Assembly (NCBI GenBank): GCA_963698255.1
Contig: CAVOQD010000022.1
Span: forward strand, 1 to 64,000
Direction of reading: 5' to 3'
Source of the DNA: JAWKOK01 sp963698255
GTDB lineage: Bacteria; Chloroflexota; Anaerolineae; Caldilineales; Caldilineaceae
DNA: 64,000 nt
Below are positions 28,944 through 38,102 of the stretch, piece after piece (position 1 is the first letter of the stretch; every line of letters starts with the position of its first letter). Position numbers and translations under genes: made by a program. The notes below the pieces were generated by a model. It saw only the letters and a list, made by a program, of their open reading frames with translations. It did no database searches and was not told the origin of the DNA.

Positions 28944-29738
28944 ATGGCACGTCCTGAGGAATACTACGACATCGAACTGCCGCGGCCGGACAATATCGAA
29001 TTGCCGATTGTCGGCCCCACCTACAATCGGCCCGATCCGAAGCTGGTCGAGCAACTGCGTGATGTCAGCAGCGCCACGGCTGCGGCCACGCTGCATCGCA
29101 TGGGCATCCGCCAGACCTACATGGACAGTCCGCTCCCCAGGACGCCCGGTTCCAAGGTCGTTGGCCCTGCGGTGACGCTTCAGTTTATGCCCCAGCGTGA
29201 GGATGTGGGATCGGGCAAAAAGCAGGAAGGCATCGAGAAGCGAACCGCGCTCTGGTCGGTCTTCGACGCGGTCGAGCCGGGCGATGTGCTGGTCGTACAG
29301 GCGTTCGGCGATCCCTACACCGGTTGCATGGGCGACATGCTTTCCACCTACTTCAAGGGCCGTGGCGGCGTCGGCATCGTCGTTGACGGCAGCATCCGCG
29401 ACTGGCCCAAGATCCGCCAGATGGACATCCCCGTCTGGACCAAGGGCTTCACGCCCAACTACGCCTCCCAGACCCATCTCTTCCCCTGGGCCTACAACGT
29501 GCCCATCGCGTGCAGCATGGTGCTGGTGATGCCCGGCGATATCATCATCGCCGACGATGACGGGGCCGTCGTCGTCCCTGCCAAGATGGCCCCCATGGTG
29601 GTCGAGCACACGCTGGAACACGAGGAGTGGGAGGTCTTCAGCCGCATCAAACTGCTCGAAGGCGGATCGATCATGAAATACTATCCGCTCAACGACGAAG
29701 GCTGGGCCGAGTACGAAGTCTGGCGTGACGCGGAGTAG
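28944..29738 (+). CDS. RraA/HMG aldolase-like family protein
   Basis: Intact, 264 residues; AAGGAG precedes the ATG. The core shows GCMGDMLSTYFKGRGGVGIV and DGSIRDWPKI, the substrate- and metal-binding segments of RraA-like proteins, whose catalytic members are HMG/oxaloacetate-type aldolases and decarboxylases. It is about 100 residues longer than E. coli RraA at both ends. In this context a retro-aldol or decarboxylation step on a keto acid is the best guess. Confidence 0.82.
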   Translation: MARPEEYYDIELPRPDNIELPIVGPTYNRPDPKLVEQLRDVSSATAAATLHRMGIRQTYMDSPLPRTPGSKVVGPAVTLQFMPQREDVGSGKKQEGIEKRTALWSVFDAVEPGDVLVVQAFGDPYTGCMGDMLSTYFKGRGGVGIVVDGSIRDWPKIRQMDIPVWTKGFTPNYASQTHLFPWAYNVPIACSMVLVMPGDIIIADDDGAVVVPAKMAPMVVEHTLEHEEWEVFSRIKLLEGGSIMKYYPLNDEGWAEYEVWRDAE

Positions 29739-29748
29739 GTTCTTCAGC

Positions 29749-29781
29749 ATCTTCCAGGAAGCTGCAAGCTTTCTGGAAGAT
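29749..29781. terminator. CTTCC/GGAAG palindrome, copy 2
   Basis: ATCTTCCAGGAAGCT and AGCTTTCTGGAAGAT pair across a short loop. It begins ten bases after the RraA-like stop and matches copy 1 almost base for base. Confidence 0.7.
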
Positions 29782-29809
29782 TACGGTCGCCAATATTGAG
29801 GACAGAATC

Positions 29810-30919
29810 GTGAGCAAGAGCATTCGCATCGCCATGGCCGGCGTGCCACGTGCGGGGAGCTTCTTCAACGCGTTCCAATCGCATGCCGAAACCGAGATCG
29901 TCGCGCTCTGCGATGTCGACGCCGCCGCTCTCAGCGCCGCCGGCAAGTCGACGGGCATCGACGCCCGCTACTTGATCTACGAGCAGATGCTCGATGAGGT
30001 CAAGCCGGATGCCGTGGTCATCGCCACGCCCATGCACTTCCACGCTGCGCAGGCCATGGCCGCGCTGGGCCGCGACATCCACGTCCTCTCCGAGGTGACG
30101 GCCGCCGTCTCCATGGACGAAGCGCGCTGGCTGGTCGATGCCTGCGCGCGCAGCAAGGCCGTCTACATGATGGCCGAGAACTATCTCTACAACCGTACCA
30201 ATGCACTTGTGAAAAATATGGTCGATGCCGGCCTCTTCGGCGAGATCTACTATGCCGAGGGCGAATATCTGCACGAACTGTCCGCACTGCATCACATGCC
30301 CGACGGCAGCCCGACCTGGCGCGCCTATTGGCAGGTCGGCGTCAACGGCTGCACCTATCCAACCCACAGCCTGGGACCATGCCTCGAATGGGTGGGTGAA
30401 CGGGCGGCGAGGGTGAGTTGCATCGGCACGGGACGGCGCACCGACCCCGAACATGCCATGGAGGACACGGTGCTGCTACTCTGCAAGACCGATAGCGGCA
30501 AGCTGATCCGGGTGCGGCTGGATATGTTGTCGAAACGGCCACACGCTATGACCAACTACACGCTACAGGGGACCAAGGGAGCGTACGAGAGCGCACGCCG
30601 TTCCGGTGAGGGGGACTGGGTCTGGGTCGAAGATCGCTGTCAGGATCCGCATCAGTGGACGCCGTTGGAGTCCTTTGCCGGCGACTATCTGCCGGAGATC
30701 TGGCGCAATCTGCCAGGCCAAGCACGCCAATCCGGTCATGGCGGGGGTGACTATCTGGTGGCGCTCGACTTCGTGGACGCCATCCAAGGCCGCAAGGCGC
30801 CGCGTGTCGGCATCCATGAGGCCATGGACATGACGCTGCCGGGTCTGGTCAGCCAGACATCCATCGCCCGCGGCGGCGAGTGGCTCGACGTGCCTGATTC
30901 GCGGAGTTGGCCAGGTTGA
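29810..30919 (+). CDS. Gfo/Idh/MocA family oxidoreductase, second copy
   Basis: Intact, 369 residues; start GTG at 29810 with GAGGA upstream. The Rossmann domain is present, but its glycine motif reads AMAGVPRAGSF, and the E-K-P motif is replaced by LSEVTAAVS, so again no catalytic Lys. NYLYNRTNALVKNMVDAGLF marks the interdomain segment, and GGGDYLVALDFVDAI the C-terminal domain. Divergent members include glycosidases that use NAD as cofactor. It is unlike the copy at 22602. Confidence 0.83.
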   Translation: MSKSIRIAMAGVPRAGSFFNAFQSHAETEIVALCDVDAAALSAAGKSTGIDARYLIYEQMLDEVKPDAVVIATPMHFHAAQAMAALGRDIHVLSEVTAAVSMDEARWLVDACARSKAVYMMAENYLYNRTNALVKNMVDAGLFGEIYYAEGEYLHELSALHHMPDGSPTWRAYWQVGVNGCTYPTHSLGPCLEWVGERAARVSCIGTGRRTDPEHAMEDTVLLLCKTDSGKLIRVRLDMLSKRPHAMTNYTLQGTKGAYESARRSGEGDWVWVEDRCQDPHQWTPLESFAGDYLPEIWRNLPGQARQSGHGGGDYLVALDFVDAIQGRKAPRVGIHEAMDMTLPGLVSQTSIARGGEWLDVPDSRSWPG

Positions 30920-30992
30920 ACTGCGTCCCCCGGCATTCATAGCGCAAGCCTACCATGCCATACTTGGGACGCATTCGCATTTTGCTCACCCA

Positions 30993-31024
30993 TTGACGGG
31001 GATTGTAGTATCATATATAATACT
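30993..31024 (+). promoter_or_regulatory. Sigma-70 type promoter with overlapping operator for the PIN/RHH module
   Basis: TTGACG (30993-30998) and TATAAT (31016-31021) are separated by exactly 17 bases. The near-palindrome AGTATCATATATAATACT (31007-31024) covers the -10 box, which is where a ribbon-helix-helix antitoxin would bind to repress its own operon. The start codon follows at 31060. Confidence 0.7.
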
Positions 31025-31059
31025 GACTGCTGATATTTTTTGCAGAATGGATCTTCTCG

Positions 31060-31488
31060 ATGGCAGCATTGCAGATCGTTATTGATACCAACGTCTTCTA
31101 TGCTGCGCTTTATTCGCCGCACGGGGCTTCGTATCAACTGTTGCGTCTCTTGGATAGCAATCTGTTTATAGTCAACTTGTCTGTTCCCTTGCTTCTAGAA
31201 TATGAAGATGTAGCCAAGCGGAACGTTTCCGATCTTGGCCTCGATAATGAGGATATTGACGGTTTGCTGGACTATTTCTGCACTGTCGCTAACTTGCAGG
31301 AAATCTATTACACATGGCGACCGAGTCTGCGTGATCCAGGCGATGAAATGGTGTTGGAACTTGCGGTGGCAGCCCGGTGCCATGCCATCGTCACCTTCAA
31401 TACGCGAGACTTTGCCGGCATCGAACGGTTTGGCCTGCGGCGGCTGACCCCGATTGAACTGTTGCGAGAGATTGGAGTGAGAGTATGA
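31060..31488 (+). CDS. PIN-domain toxin
   Basis: Intact, 142 residues. PIN-fold acidic residues: Asp9 in VIDTNVF, Glu47 in LLLEYEDV, Asp92/Asp95 in RDPGDEM and Asp117 in FNTRDFAG. This matches the 'putative toxin component, PIN family' group of RNA-cleaving toxins (COG1569-like). Its stop overlaps the start of the antitoxin by four bases. Toxin-first order is less usual than antitoxin-first. The gene is visibly less GC-rich than its neighbours, a sign of transfer. Confidence 0.85.
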   Translation: MAALQIVIDTNVFYAALYSPHGASYQLLRLLDSNLFIVNLSVPLLLEYEDVAKRNVSDLGLDNEDIDGLLDYFCTVANLQEIYYTWRPSLRDPGDEMVLELAVAARCHAIVTFNTRDFAGIERFGLRRLTPIELLREIGVRV

Positions 31489-31850
31489 GCGCGCTCAACT
31501 TACGGCTGCCCGATTCTTTGCACAATCAAGTGCGTGAACTTGCGCGGCGTGACAATGTATCGATCAACCAGTTCATTGCACTGGCTGTTTCGGAAAAAGT
31601 CTCGGCCCTGATGACAATCGACTATTTAAAGGAACGAGCGAGCCGCGGGGACCGTGCACACTTCGAACGCGTGCTCGACAAGATCGCCCGCGCAGATCGT
31701 GAGCCGCTGCCCGAAGATCGCCTGCCAGGCGGGGTTGATCTGGAGCGAACACTCAGTCCGTTAGTGACTGAGGAGGAGCAGCCGCCATCCGATGTCGAAT
31801 TGAAGATATGGCTACATGAACGCCGCGATGATCAATATGGTTCGTCGTAG
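31485..31850 (+). CDS. Ribbon-helix-helix antitoxin
   Basis: Intact, 121 residues. The N-terminal 45 residues form an RHH/HicB-like DNA-binding domain: beta strand LNLRLP, helix SLHNQVRELARRD, turn VSIN, helix QFIALAVSEKVSAL. The acidic C-terminal tail (residues about 65-110) probably wraps the PIN toxin. Coupled to the toxin gene by an ATGA overlap; the promoter and probable operator lie upstream of the toxin. Confidence 0.83.
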   Translation: MSALNLRLPDSLHNQVRELARRDNVSINQFIALAVSEKVSALMTIDYLKERASRGDRAHFERVLDKIARADREPLPEDRLPGGVDLERTLSPLVTEEEQPPSDVELKIWLHERRDDQYGSS

Positions 31851-31873
31851 CACCTCGCCGACTCCGCTTCGTG

Positions 31874-32923
31874 CTATTGCAACCGGCCACGCGCCGCCAC
31901 CGGCCAGGTCACCTCGACCTCGTCGTTGCGCACGCCATAGACCTGGTTGAACATGTTGCTGACCACACAGCAGTGGTTGGGGATCACCGAGACGCGCTCG
32001 CCGACGACCGGTCGGCTTTCGCAGGCCGAGAAGTCGACGAAGCCGTGCTCCTCGGAGAACTTGTGTAGACGGGCGTCCGGATATTCGAGGAAAAATCCGT
32101 AGTCGTCGAAGCCCATCGTGTCCGGTGTGAATGTCTTGCTGCCGCCGTCCAGAATGCCGCGATCCGCGGTGGGGCGGCTGACCACGGTGGTCAGAACGCG
32201 CATGGCGCATTGCTCCAGCGTCATGGCGCCGGAGCGGATCATGGCGCGGTCGCCGTAGACATAGGTGCCGGCGCGGTGTTCGGTGATGCCCGGATGGGTG
32301 TGGGCCTCCCACATGACCGGCGAACCGCCGCCGCTGACAATGTCGACGGTCAGGCCCTGGCCTTCGATCAGTTGCGTGGCTTCGACGATGAAGTCGTCTG
32401 CTGCGTCAAGGTTGGGATAGGTCATCAGGCCGGCAAAGCGCAGGCCCGGCGAGCCGGCAATGACAGCGGCCAGATCGGCGGCTTCCTGGGGCGTCTGCAC
32501 GCCGCAACGACCGGTGCCGGCGTCGAACTCGACCAGCACCGGCAGCTCGATGCCGGCGACCTGCACGGCCTGGGCATAGCCCCGCACCGTGGTCACCGAG
32601 TCGGCGGTCACGCTGATGGTCGCCCGCTTGGCCAGATTGGTGAGTCGTTCCAGCTTGGACGCGCCCAGGATGTTGTAGGGGATGAAGATGTCCTCAATGC
32701 CGCCTTGGGCCATGACCTCGGCTTCGCTCACCTTCTGACAGGTGATGCCGACGGCGCCGGCCTTGACCTGCATGTGCGCGATCTCGGGAATTTTGTGGGT
32801 CTTGATGTGGGGGCGGTTGGCGATGCCGTGTTCGTCCAGATAGACTTGCAGACGGTCGATGTTGGCGGCCAGCTTGTCCAGGTCGATGACGACGGCGGGC
32901 GTTTCGAGTTGGTCGATGTGCAT
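31874..32923 (-). CDS. D-threonine aldolase-like PLP enzyme (alanine racemase N-terminal fold)
   Basis: Intact, 349 residues from ATG at 32923, with AGGA upstream. RPHIKTHK contains the PLP-binding lysine (Lys41). The divalent-metal site of D-threonine/D-hydroxyaspartate aldolases is seen near the C-terminus as IPNHCCVVSNM. Further family segments: SGGGSPVMWEAH and HRAGTYVYGDRAM. It would cleave a D-3-hydroxyamino acid to glycine plus aldehyde, or dehydrate it. Convergent with the toxin-antitoxin operon. Confidence 0.85.
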   Translation of the reverse strand: MHIDQLETPAVVIDLDKLAANIDRLQVYLDEHGIANRPHIKTHKIPEIAHMQVKAGAVGITCQKVSEAEVMAQGGIEDIFIPYNILGASKLERLTNLAKRATISVTADSVTTVRGYAQAVQVAGIELPVLVEFDAGTGRCGVQTPQEAADLAAVIAGSPGLRFAGLMTYPNLDAADDFIVEATQLIEGQGLTVDIVSGGGSPVMWEAHTHPGITEHRAGTYVYGDRAMIRSGAMTLEQCAMRVLTTVVSRPTADRGILDGGSKTFTPDTMGFDDYGFFLEYPDARLHKFSEEHGFVDFSACESRPVVGERVSVIPNHCCVVSNMFNQVYGVRNDEVEVTWPVAARGRLQ

Positions 32924-32938
32924 GAGAAACATCCTAAT

Positions 32939-32975
32939 GGTAAATTGTGAATGCTCAATTGTGAATTGTGAATGG
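32939..32975. repeat. GAATGCTCAATTGTGAAT family, copy 2
   Basis: GTGAATGCTCAATTGTGAAT lies at 32947-32966, flanked by further AATTGTGAATGG. It shares 18 bases with the left arm at 19548-19565 but has no matching right arm here. Confidence 0.6.
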
Positions 32976-33143
32976 TCGGATATGAGCATCATAGGGGGAT
33001 AGTTGGAACCTGTCAACGTTGCGCCGGAATTTCACGTGTGAGTGTACGCAGCGTTGACCATATTACGCAGCACCCTTCGACAAGCTCAGGGCAAGCGCAG
33101 CACGTAGCACCAATAACTTTGTAACCAAAAACAGGAGATCTCC

Positions 33144-34304
33144 ATGAAAATCACGTCCATCAAAACTGCGGCCACCAAAGGCCACGGCATGCATCTGTGG
33201 GTCAAGATCGAGACCGACGCCGGCGTCACCGGGCTGGGCGAGTGCGTGCATGGCGGCACGCAGGCGATTGCCATCATCGGCTATCTGGAGGAGAAGCTCA
33301 TCGGCCGCGATCCGTTTGCCATCGACGCCATCTTTGAGGGGATGCGCCGTTCGCATGTCTTCGACGGCGGCTCAGGCGGCGCGCTGATCACGGCGCTGAC
33401 CGGCATCGAGATCGCACTCTGGGATCTCAAGGGCAAGGCGCTGGGCGTGCCCATCTACGAACTGATGGGCGGCAAGTTCCGCGACAAGATCCGGGTCTAT
33501 GCCGACTGCCAGGTCGAGCCGGGCATGAATTTCGATGAGATTCGTGTGGTGGTGGATGGCGTGCTGGAGCGAGGCTTCACGGCCCTGAAGATCGATGTGG
33601 ATATTCAGGCCTACGGCTATACCGGCAGCGAGGTCGAGCCGACTTCGAGAAGGACCCGTTCAACTACACGGCTCTCCAGTGGGAACACGAGCGCATGGTC
33701 AAGCTGGTCGAGATGGTGACGACGGCTGCCGGGCCAGGACATGGCCGTGGCCGCCGACGTGCACACGCGGCTCGATGTGCCCAGCGCCACGCGTCTGGCC
33801 CGCGATCTGGAGCAGTTCCACCTGCTCTGGCTGGAGGAGCCGGTCCCGGCCGAGAATGTGGCCGCCATGCGCGAGGTCAAGCAGTCGACGACCACGCCCA
33901 TCTGCAGCGGCGAGAATCTCTACCTGCGCCACGGCTTCCGCGACCTGATCGAGCAGCAGGCCGTCGACATCATCATGCCCGACATCCCCAAGTGCGGCGG
34001 TCTCTCCGAGTGTCGCAAGATCGCCAACATGGCCGAGATCTACTACATGCCTTTTGCCCCGCACAATGTCTCGTCGCCCATCGGCACCATGGCCTCGGCC
34101 CAGGTCTGCGCCAGCGTGCCCAACTTCCTGGTGCTGGAGTTCCACTGGCTGCACCGCGACTACTGGACGACCATCATCCAGGAGAAGACCGACATCATCG
34201 TCGACGGCTTCATCCACATGAACGACCGGCCGGGTATTGGGTTGGAGTTGGATGAGGAAGTGGGGCGGCAGTATCAGTATCCGGGGACGAAGTGGTTTGC
34301 GTAG
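33144..34304 (+). CDS. Mandelate racemase/muconate lactonizing enzyme family dehydratase (two frame shifts)
   Basis: An enolase-superfamily enzyme of about 386 residues, most similar by eye to galactonate-dehydratase-like members. N-terminus MKITSIKTAATKGHGMHLWV, then VTGLGECVHGGTQA and EIALWDLKGKALGVPIYELM. Barrel: TALKIDVD (Lys), ADVHTRLD (Asp), LLWLEEPVP (Glu), ICSGENLYLRHG (Glu) and APHNVSSPIG (His). The frame changes near 33640 and 33735. ATG at 33144 has AGGAGA upstream. It differs from the dehydratases at 629 and 4448, so the window has three separate members. Confidence 0.83.
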
Positions 34305-34320
34305 GGTGAAAACGAAAAAT

Positions 34321-34396
34321 TGACAAGGTGAGGGGGTGACAAGGTGACAGAAGGACGATCTCGTCTCTGTCACCTTGTCACCCCCTCACCTTGTCA
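34321..34396. terminator. Perfect 31-base inverted repeat between convergent genes
   Basis: 34321-34351 and 34366-34396 are exact reverse complements (arms begin TGACAAGGTGAGGGGGTGAC), with a 14-base loop. It fills the gap between the plus-strand dehydratase stop (34304) and the minus-strand permease stop (34402), fitting a bidirectional terminator. Confidence 0.8.
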
Positions 34397-34401
34397 GTTC
34401 T

Positions 34402-35295
34402 CTATCCTTTCAACGCCCCAACCGTGATCCCCTTCTGAATCTGTCCCTGGAAAATCACATAGACAATGAAGGTCGGGACCATGATCATGGTCACGGCGGC
34501 GAAGAGCGCGCTCCAGTCGTTCTGGTAGTACTGTTGATGGAGCATGTAGGCCAGGCCCTGGGTGAGCAGGTAGCGCTTGGCGTTGGTCATCAACACGACG
34601 GGCAGCAGGTATTGGTTCCACATGCCCAGGAAGTTGAAGATGCCGATGCTGATCAGGCCGGACTGCGCCAGCGGCAACATGATCTTGAAGAAGACTTGAT
34701 ACTGGTTGGCTCCGTCGATGATGGCCGCTTCATGCAGCTCCGACGGCAACGTCTTGAAGAAGCCGGTCAGGAAGAAGACACTGAACGGCAGCGAATAGGC
34801 GACATAGACCAGAATCAATCCCTGATAGGTGTTGAGCATGCCCAATCGGTTGACGACAAAAAAGAGCGGGATGAGCGCCAGGAAGATCGGGAAGATCATA
34901 CCGGCCAAGATAAGGTAAAAGATAACGCGGTTGCCGGGAAAAGGGAAGCGAGCCAACACATAGGCAGTCATGGCCGAGAGCGCCAGGATCAGCACTAGCG
35001 ACGGCAGCACCACGATCATGCTGTTGAGAAAGTAATCGCCAATGTTGGCATCTACCCAGCCACGCCGGAAATTGTCCCACTGCGGTTCGGCGGGCAGCGA
35101 CCATGGGCTGAAGAAGATCTCCTGGTCGGTCTTGAATGAGGTATAGAAAAGCCAGACCATGGGAAAGATGACGATTGCAGCCCAGAACGCCAGTGTGACG
35201 TTGAGTATCCAGCGTCGGATGGTTCCACCAACGCCCTCTTTGTACTGAGTCCGCTTGCTCTCATGGCGGGGTTCGGCCATTGCTTCAGAAGCCAT
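34402..35295 (-). CDS. Carbohydrate ABC transporter permease, MalG type
   Basis: Intact, 297 residues, six hydrophobic segments. VWLFYTSFKTDQEIFFSPW after helix 1, the coupling loop ELHEAAIIDGANQYQVF and C-terminal QIQKGITVGALKG are typical of MalG-like CUT1 permeases. It lies directly after the MalF-type gene, with one base between stop and start, and pairs with it. Confidence 0.92.
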   Translation of the reverse strand: MASEAMAEPRHESKRTQYKEGVGGTIRRWILNVTLAFWAAIVIFPMVWLFYTSFKTDQEIFFSPWSLPAEPQWDNFRRGWVDANIGDYFLNSMIVVLPSLVLILALSAMTAYVLARFPFPGNRVIFYLILAGMIFPIFLALIPLFFVVNRLGMLNTYQGLILVYVAYSLPFSVFFLTGFFKTLPSELHEAAIIDGANQYQVFFKIMLPLAQSGLISIGIFNFLGMWNQYLLPVVLMTNAKRYLLTQGLAYMLHQQYYQNDWSALFAAVTMIMVPTFIVYVIFQGQIQKGITVGALKG

Positions 35296-35296
35296 A

Positions 35297-36173
35297 TCAA
35301 TACTCCAAACTCTCGCGACCCATCAGCCGCGCCAGTACCACGGATATGAAGAGCACGATGAAGAAGAGGGTGACGGCAATGGCCGTACCGTAGCCAAATT
35401 TACTGCCCAGAAACGCTTCGCCGTACAGATAGGTGGAAAGCACCTCAGACGCACGGGATGGGCCACCTTGGGTCATGGTCTGGGTGATGGCAAACATGTT
35501 GGTGGCGCTGATCATGATGAAGATGACCGCCGTCTGCAACGTGTCCCAGATAAGTGGAATCGTCATCTTCCAGAAGATTTGCCACTGGGTGGCGCCATCG
35601 ATGCGCGCCGCCTCGTAGAAATGGTCGGGCACCGACTCCATGCTGGCGATGAAGAGCACCATGAAGAAACCGATGGCCTGCCAGATGGTCACGCCGGCCA
35701 CTGAGGGCAGCACCCAAGCCGGATCGCCAAGCCAGACCGGCGGGTTCTCGATGCCGATGCCGCGTAGGATGGCGTTGAGGATGCCGATGATCGGGTGGTA
35801 GACGAAGCTCCAAAGCACGCCGATGGCCACCACCGACATGACCTGGGGGAAAAAGTAGGAGACGCGGTAGAACTTGCCGAAGCGGGCGCCCTGGGTGAGG
35901 ACAAAACCAAAGAAGAGCGCGATGCCCAGGGTGACAATCGGCAGTACGATTGCGTAGAACGCGTTGTTGCCCAGGGCATTCCAGAAGTTGTCGTCGTTGA
36001 GCATGCGTACGATAGTTCTCAAGCCGATGAATTCCGGCGCCTTGGAGAGCCCTCGCCAGCGCGTCAGGCTGATGATACATGGCGCTGCCGTACGGATAGA
36101 GCACAAAGGTGAAGTAGAGCAAAAGCGATGGCAACAGAAACGGGATGATAATCCGGTATTTATTGCGATACAT
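35297..36173 (-). CDS. Carbohydrate ABC transporter permease, MalF type (one frame shift)
   Basis: About 292 residues; ATG at 36173 with GGAGG upstream. The first 35 residues (MYRNKYRIIIPFLLPSLLLY, FTFVLYPYG) are separated by a frame change near 36070 from the rest: RMLNDDNFWNALGNNAFYA, YFFPQVMSVVAIGVLW, the coupling loop DHFYEAARIDGATQWQIF and MTQGGPSRAS. Second operon subunit between binding protein and MalG-type gene. Confidence 0.88.
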
Positions 36174-36302
36174 GACGGTCCTCCGTCAACAAGAACCGGT
36201 CTGCGCTCCCATAGCGGAGCGCAGACCGGCTGGTGCACGATCTTCCAGGAAGGAGTCGCCAGAGTGATGCGTCTTGCCGGGCAGCTTCCTGAAAGCTAGA
36301 AC

Positions 36303-37744
36303 TTATTCACGCGTATACTTGATCACGTCGGGATCTTCCCTGACCTGGGCGGCCTTGGCCTCCATGGCCTCCATCCACTCGTCGGGCGTGATGCGGCCGG
36401 TGAGCAGATCGCCGGTGCGATCGCGTGATTCGATCGCTCAGATCACGATACCAGTCCTTCCATCGATAGTCAAAAGTATCATCGCCGGATGCCTCAGCGG
36501 CGGCACACGGCAGAGATCACAGCAGGGCTCAGATCCACACCTTCGGTGCCACCGGTAACGGGCATGATTGCGCCCACGTTCTCGGCCAGATACTTGGCGT
36601 TCTCGACGGACATGAGCGCACGCAGGTATTCCAGACCGCCGATCGGATTCTCGCCATTGGCAGGCACGATGAAGTTCTCACCCGCCCAGGCGAGGATAGA
36701 GTGGCTGGTGCTCGGATCGGTGCCGGGCACGGGCTTGACGACCATGTTGAAGTCGTCAGGCGTCATCTCGCGCATCTCGTTCTCCAGCCAACTGCCGGAC
36801 GGGATGAAGACGGCATTGCCCTGCAGCCATTCCGCCTGGGATTCAGTGTGGGTGAGGCCCTCAGTGCCGGGCATGATCAGATCGCGGTTGTGGAGTTCCT
36901 GGATCTGTTCCAGCGACTGCTTGACAGCGTCAGTGGAGAAGGCGCCTTCGACCAGGTTGTCCTGATCGATGATGGTCTGCGATACCACCATTCTTGTAGA
37001 TCAAGCGGCATGAGCACACCGAAGTTCATGTACTGGGGAAACTTGCCCTGATAGGTCCATGGGTAGACGCCGGTCTCTTCCTTGATCTGTTCACTCAACT
37101 CAAGCATGCCATCCCAGGTGTCCGGGTACTCCCAGCCCATCTCTTCGAAGAGGGTCTCGCTGTGCCAGATGCCGGACACCGTGTAAGCCATGCTTCAACT
37201 CATACTGGGTGCCGTCGTAGTTGCCGGTGTCCTGTGAGCCGGGGAAGAGGGTCTCGCCAAAGGTCTTGCCCGGTGTGTCCAGCGACGGTGCGTCGAAGAG
37301 CGGGGCCAGATCCAGCAGTTCGCCTTCCGCGACCAGGGCTGCTGCGTCCAAGTTGCCGGCGCCACTGTTGTCGATCACATCCGGCGGATCGCCGGCGATG
37401 AAGCGCGGGCGCAACTGCTCGCCCACACGCTGGATGCCCTCAACCGTCATCGGGTTGTCGGGATGGACGGCTCGGAAGATGTCGGCGGCATTGTCGAGGT
37501 AGCCGCGGCCATAGCCGCCCTCGAAGAAGATGCCTTCGACTTCTGCGCCGGCCTCAAGGCCGAGCGGATTGACAGCCCCTTCTTCGATCTCGAAGGGAAG
37601 GTCTGCCGGGGCCGCCGCTTCCTCTGCCGGTGCGGCTGCTTCTTCTGCCGGCGCATCGGCTGCCGGCGCAGCGGCAGGTGCGCTACAGGCCGTGAAGGCC
37701 AGTGCCAATACCAGCAGCAAGCCAAAAATGGTGAGTCGTTTCAT
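36303..37744 (-). CDS. Sugar ABC transporter substrate-binding lipoprotein, family 1 (frame-shifted)
   Basis: ATG at 37744 with AGGAG upstream. Signal peptide with lipobox Cys20 (ALAFTAC), then an Ala/Pro/Glu linker of about 25 residues. Mature segments: GDPPDVIDNSGAGNLDAAAL, GYPWTY-like VYPWTYQGKFPQYMN, GNAVFIPSGSWLENEM and AWAGENFIVPANGENP. Frame changes near 37195, 36990, 36490 and 36430; the end reads DPDVIKYTRE. The length of about 480 residues is standard. It is the first gene of the second importer operon and, with no ATPase gene present, probably uses a shared ATPase. Confidence 0.86.
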
Positions 37745-38102
37745 GCTTTTCTCCTGAAATTTGTGATGTGTGGAACGGGCAAGATGGATGGTCAACTGCG
37801 ACAGGATTTGTAGAAGATGGTGGTTGCGAAAACCGGTGGGAATGTGTCACCTCCTTTGCTGAGATTCCCGCTGAATCTGTTTTCGGCGTGGACTACTGTC
37901 CAATCGAACCGGATCGAATAGCGTTGGGGTTCGAACATTGATCCGGTACTCATGTGACTAATTTGAGTCTATCACCGCGCCCATCTCTGGTCAATTGGCG
38001 ATGCGATCACCGGAGCGTAGTCTAAATTCGAGTCTGGCATCGACCAACGGTGCGGCCAGATGATCTTGTCGACATCCGCAGATATCGCCCAATCCGAGAT
38101 TA
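37745..38102. other. Gap upstream of the second importer operon
   Basis: A 358-base gap between the binding-protein start and the SDR stop. It should hold the importer promoter, but I see no convincing -35/-10 pair, hairpin or coding pattern. Confidence 0.3.

Noticed and set aside
37972..38102. C-terminal extension of the SDR beyond 38103
   Set aside because: The SDR frame with the catalytic Tyr ends at 38103; the extended reading belongs to the other frame and lacks homology.
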